Below, piece after piece: positions 5,854 through 8,455 of a DNA stretch of 8,455 nucleotides. Both the position numbers and the translations under genes were made by a program. The notes under the pieces are model-generated. The model did not search any database, was not told where the DNA came from, and saw only the letters and a program-made list of their open reading frames with translations. The DNA comes from Candidatus Odinarchaeota archaeon. Its GTDB lineage: Archaea > Asgardarchaeota > Baldrarchaeia > Baldrarchaeales > DXJG01. Position 1 is the stretch's first letter; each line of letters starts with the position of its first letter. The DNA is taken from positions 1-8,455 of the forward strand of contig JAGGSW010000151.1 in the NCBI GenBank assembly GCA_021158895.1, read 5' to 3'.

Positions 5854-6960
5854 ATGCCTGACGTCAAACTTGTTAATATATCGAAGAGATATGGGAAAGG
5901 TAGAATTATTGCTGCTGACAAGGTTAATTTAGAAATTAAGGACGGAGAATATTTTACAATTTTAGGGCCCTCTGGGTGCGGGAAAAGCACTCTGCTAAAA
6001 ATTATAGCAGGCATCGTTAAGCCAGATGAGGGAGAAGTTTACGTTGGCGGAAAACTTATCAATGATGTTCCAATAGAAGAGAGACACATAGCCATGGTAT
6101 TTCAAAACATACTTCTATTCCCTCACATGAATGTAGAGGAAAACATAGGGTATGCTCCTAGAGTTAAAGGAATAGAAAGAGAAAGAAGGGCGAAAATAGT
6201 AGAAGAAATAGTTTCAATGTTAAAATTAACATTAAGGTCTACAGCCTTTCCAGATGAGCTTAGTAGAGGAGCACAGCAAAAGGTTAGCTTAGCCAGGGCA
6301 ATAGCGTCGGAAACAAATCTATTTCTTCTTGATGAACCTCTATCAGCGTTAGACTCGCGGGTAAGATTGGAACTACGATATGAGTTACGGAGACTGGTAA
6401 AAGAGCTTGGAGTAACAGCTATACATGTTACACATGATCAGGAGGAAGCTATGTCAATTAGCGATCGCATAGCAATAATGAAGCATGGAAAAATAATTGA
6501 AGTAGGGTCTCCAGTGGAATTATACTTGGGGCCGCAAACAATATTTACAGCTCATTTTCTTGGAAAAATGAATTTCATGGAAGGAGTGGTAATAGAGTCT
6601 TCCGGAGGAGGATGTGTGGTAGAAGTATCTGGCGGTGTTAGGATAAGAACTAAGGCAAAGGGAAGATTTGCAAGAGAACGTGTGGTGCTTGCTATAAGAC
6701 CCGAATTTATTAAATTATCTCAAACAATAAATGAGAATAACAAAAATGTCATAGAAGGTAGGATTATTGAGAAATTTTACACTGGAAGTTACATTTACTA
6801 TAAAGTAAAACTAGAAAATGGAATAGAAGTACTTACGTTAACAGAAGCCGAAAAAATGTATAAAGATGGAGATAAAATCTATGCTTCCTTTCCACCAGAG
6901 TACGTAATTCTCTTCAAATACCCCGAAGAAGGCTTAGAGAAGGAATTATCCCTAGAATAA
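5854..6960 (+). CDS. ABC importer ATPase 2 (paralogue of ATPase 1, variant signature)
   Basis: 368 residues. Walker A GPSGCGKS (38-45), Q-loop FQNI (Q84), Walker B LFLLDEP (156-162), SALD (164-167) and H-loop THDQEEAM with H194 are all intact. The signature reads LSRGAQQ (136-142), with arginine in place of the third residue of LSGGQ. The serine and second glycine are kept, so it may still be active, but this is a departure from its partner. A TOBE-type domain covers about 240-350 (IRPEFIKL), and the tail YPEEGLEKELSLE mirrors that of ATPase 1. Near-identical landmarks along the chain (KPDEGE, FPHM, IFxAxF..xMNFxEG) show tandem duplication followed by divergence. Last gene of the operon, ending 29 bp from the end of the convergent apgM. 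Probably the second half of a heterodimeric motor under the fused permease. Confidence 0.93.
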   Translation: MPDVKLVNISKRYGKGRIIAADKVNLEIKDGEYFTILGPSGCGKSTLLKIIAGIVKPDEGEVYVGGKLINDVPIEERHIAMVFQNILLFPHMNVEENIGYAPRVKGIERERRAKIVEEIVSMLKLTLRSTAFPDELSRGAQQKVSLARAIASETNLFLLDEPLSALDSRVRLELRYELRRLVKELGVTAIHVTHDQEEAMSISDRIAIMKHGKIIEVGSPVELYLGPQTIFTAHFLGKMNFMEGVVIESSGGGCVVEVSGGVRIRTKAKGRFARERVVLAIRPEFIKLSQTINENNKNVIEGRIIEKFYTGSYIYYKVKLENGIEVLTLTEAEKMYKDGDKIYASFPPEYVILFKYPEEGLEKELSLE

Positions 6961-6989
6961 CCCAACACAGCAATTTCATTGCACGCATC
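6961..6989. other. Short convergent spacer between ABC operon and apgM
   Basis: 29 bp between two converging stop codons. There is no clear hairpin and no long T-run on either strand, so termination signals must be weak or lie inside the opposite gene. Confidence 0.5.
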
Positions 6990-8312
6990 CTACTCGTTAA
7001 GTTTCAGTGCATTCCATATTTTTGGCAAGTATCTTACACGTTTTGGACTTGGTCTAAGACCGTACTCGGGGGCTCTATGTGTCACATCTAACAAGATGTT
7101 CATTAACTCTTTCCCTCTTATTCTATGCAACCCTCCTCTTACTACGCTGATCTCATCAAAATTTTTCACAAAATCTCTACGAACGTTAGGTCCTACAATT
7201 AGCAATGGTACGGGGTCTCCACTATGAATACCCATACTACATGGTGTTGTATGGTCAGCTGTGAGTACAAAAGTAACTCCCTCCTTTACTGCATCCATTA
7301 TTATTGGCAGCGCATTATCTATTCTACTAATCATTTCAGCCTTTCCTTTAGCGTCTTTACTATGAGATAAATTATCTGTACCCTTAATATGAACAAAAAC
7401 GAAATCGTAGTTTTCCAAAGCATTAACAGCAGCTTCAAATTTTCCCTTAATATTGGTATTTGGTAAACCAGTAGCACCTTCAACATTAATTAATTTAAAA
7501 CCTAATTCAAAGGCCACACCACGATATAAAGGTCCAGCTGCAACACAAGCAGGCTTCATGCCCCATCTTTCCTCAAAATTTTCAAGTTTAATTCTTTTAC
7601 CAGCCCCTCTTGGCAACACGATATTAGCTGGTAGCTTACCATGTTTTATCCTTTCTACATTAATGGGATGTGTATTCAGAACACTAAAAGTCTGTAAAAC
7701 AAATTTGTTAACTGTTTGAGCAGTTTTTTGAGCATCTTCAAAATCAACAGCTGACTCAAGAGGAACAGACTCGAGAACGGGAGCACCGATCTCATGAGGA
7801 TCAGAATCAGTAATGTTTGCACTTAAACCTTCACCCTTCAATATCAAAAATCCCCTATGCTCCAACGTATGGACAAACTTCACCTTAACCCCATCAATTT
7901 CATCTATTTTCTGAAGTTCTTTAGCTAAAGCTTCTGCCTCACTGCCACTGATCCTACCAGCACGCCTATCAACAACAATAAGTTCATTGCCTCTTTTTCT
8001 AACAGTAGAAAAATTACATCTAAATGCAACTTCATCATCTGAAATTTTATAGCCATATCCTGCAGCTTCAAACAAACCTCTACCCGGATATTCTTTTTCA
8101 GGATCATAACCAAAAATAGCTAAATGGGCAGTATCGCTACTTGGAGGAACGCCGGGAGCGATAGGATCCATTAAACCTGTAACTCCTTTCTCGGCAAGCT
8201 CATCCATATTTGGAGTCTCAGCATACTCCAAAGGAGTTTTATCACCAAGTTCCTTAACCTGTCTATCAGCCATACCATCACAAACAAGCAAAATTATCTT
8301 TCCTTCATACAT
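6990..8312 (-). CDS. apgM: 2,3-bisphosphoglycerate-independent phosphoglycerate mutase, archaeal type
   Basis: Interconverts 3-phosphoglycerate and 2-phosphoglycerate in glycolysis/gluconeogenesis, in the cytoplasm; alkaline-phosphatase superfamily, two metal ions. From ATG 8312 the protein has 440 residues, usual for archaeal enzymes (about 400-450). Visible family motifs, numbered from this ATG: CDGMADR with metal-ligand D12; PPSSDTAHLAIFGYDP holding the candidate catalytic serine at 58-59 and H63; GRGLFEAAG; KGTDNLSHSKD (D312, H317); TADHTTPCSMGIHSGDPVP (D353, H354, H363); and the C-terminal GLHRIRGKELMNILLD. The frame stays open up to ATG 8348, which would add MFKIDFEGGSEL, but the SD at 8323-8328 lies inside that extension and serves ATG 8312 (or TTG 8315), so I use 8312. 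It is convergent with the ABC operon and read from its own upstream region. A related phosphopentomutase-like or nucleotide-hydrolysing member is unlikely given the full set of motifs. Confidence 0.95.
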   Translation of the reverse strand: MYEGKIILLVCDGMADRQVKELGDKTPLEYAETPNMDELAEKGVTGLMDPIAPGVPPSSDTAHLAIFGYDPEKEYPGRGLFEAAGYGYKISDDEVAFRCNFSTVRKRGNELIVVDRRAGRISGSEAEALAKELQKIDEIDGVKVKFVHTLEHRGFLILKGEGLSANITDSDPHEIGAPVLESVPLESAVDFEDAQKTAQTVNKFVLQTFSVLNTHPINVERIKHGKLPANIVLPRGAGKRIKLENFEERWGMKPACVAAGPLYRGVAFELGFKLINVEGATGLPNTNIKGKFEAAVNALENYDFVFVHIKGTDNLSHSKDAKGKAEMISRIDNALPIIMDAVKEGVTFVLTADHTTPCSMGIHSGDPVPLLIVGPNVRRDFVKNFDEISVVRGGLHRIRGKELMNILLDVTHRAPEYGLRPSPKRVRYLPKIWNALKLNE

Positions 8313-8322
8313 CAATTCACTT

Positions 8323-8328
8323 CCCCCT
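8323..8328 (-). promoter_or_regulatory. Ribosome binding site deciding the apgM start
   Basis: The minus strand reads AGGGGG, 10 nt before ATG 8312 and 7 nt before the in-frame TTG 8315. It rules against the longer frame from 8348, which has no SD of its own. Confidence 0.7.
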
Positions 8329-8420
8329 TCAAAATCAATCTTAAACACTTGTAAGTAATGCTTTACAATTATCGCTTATTTTAAACTTTCTCTACACGTA
8401 GCACAACACAATTTAAGTTC

Positions 8421-8434
8421 ATATAAAGATTTTT
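8421..8434 (-). promoter_or_regulatory. Candidate apgM promoter (BRE plus TATA box)
   Basis: On the minus strand AAAATC is followed by TTTATAT (8427-8421), a good BRE/box A pair. The predicted start of transcription is near 8399, leaving a leader of about 87 nt. A weaker TTTAAAATA at 8385-8377 would give a shorter leader of about 44 nt, so which one is used is unclear. The rest of 8349-8455 shows no gene. Confidence 0.4.
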
Positions 8435-8455
8435 AAGGCATCGTCAATGCTACTC

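Noticed and set aside
6979..7227. Open frame on the plus strand at the 3' end of apgM.
   Set aside because: It lies opposite the well-supported apgM coding sequence and its translation shows no protein-like pattern.
8312..8348. N-terminal extension MFKIDFEGGSEL of apgM from ATG 8348.
   Set aside because: The extension contains the strong AGGGGG ribosome site used by the start at 8312/8315, and the enzyme family begins directly with the strand leading to the DGM motif.

Overview
The window looks like a chromosomal segment of an AT-rich archaeon. The signs are archaeal-type TATA boxes with short leaders, Shine-Dalgarno (SD) sites matching the anti-SD of archaeal 16S rRNA (GGAGG, GGTGAT, AGGGGG), an archaeal-type cofactor-independent phosphoglycerate mutase (apgM), an AbrB-PhoU fusion regulator typical of archaea, and a strong preference for AGA/AGG arginine codons. 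A thermophile of the Thermoproteota/TACK side is plausible, but that placement is inference. I see no mobile element, CRISPR array, rRNA or tRNA.

Layout: (1) At about 27-332 (+) lies a small unrecognised protein of roughly 87-101 residues. (2) At 417-1442 (-) lies an AbrB-PhoU regulator, convergent with the small gene. (3) A 370-bp non-coding divergent region (1443-1812) carries a TATA box for each direction and two weak inverted repeats. (4) At 1813-6960 (+) lies a compact four-gene ABC importer operon: membrane-anchored substrate-binding protein, a single 573-residue permease made of two fused permease halves, and two tandem, non-identical ATPases with C-terminal TOBE-type domains. Gene spacings are 3, 33 and 9 bp. 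(5) At 6990-8312 (-) lies apgM, convergent with the operon and read from its own promoter beyond position 8312. (6) 8349-8455 has no gene, only promoter-like sequence.

How the genes may work together: the binding protein captures a solute outside the cell, the fused permease is the channel, and the two paralogous ATPases probably form a heterodimer under it. The permease carries SLGETGAT in both halves, close to motifs of inorganic anion permeases (sulfate/molybdate and phosphate families). The binding protein also has sulfate-binding-protein-like stretches. Together with the divergent PhoU-family gene, this makes an oxyanion, possibly phosphate, the best guess for the substrate. This would be a PhoU-linked importer that is not a standard PstSCAB system. 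That link is the most interesting point of the window and remains inference. apgM (glycolysis/gluconeogenesis) appears to be an unrelated housekeeping neighbour.
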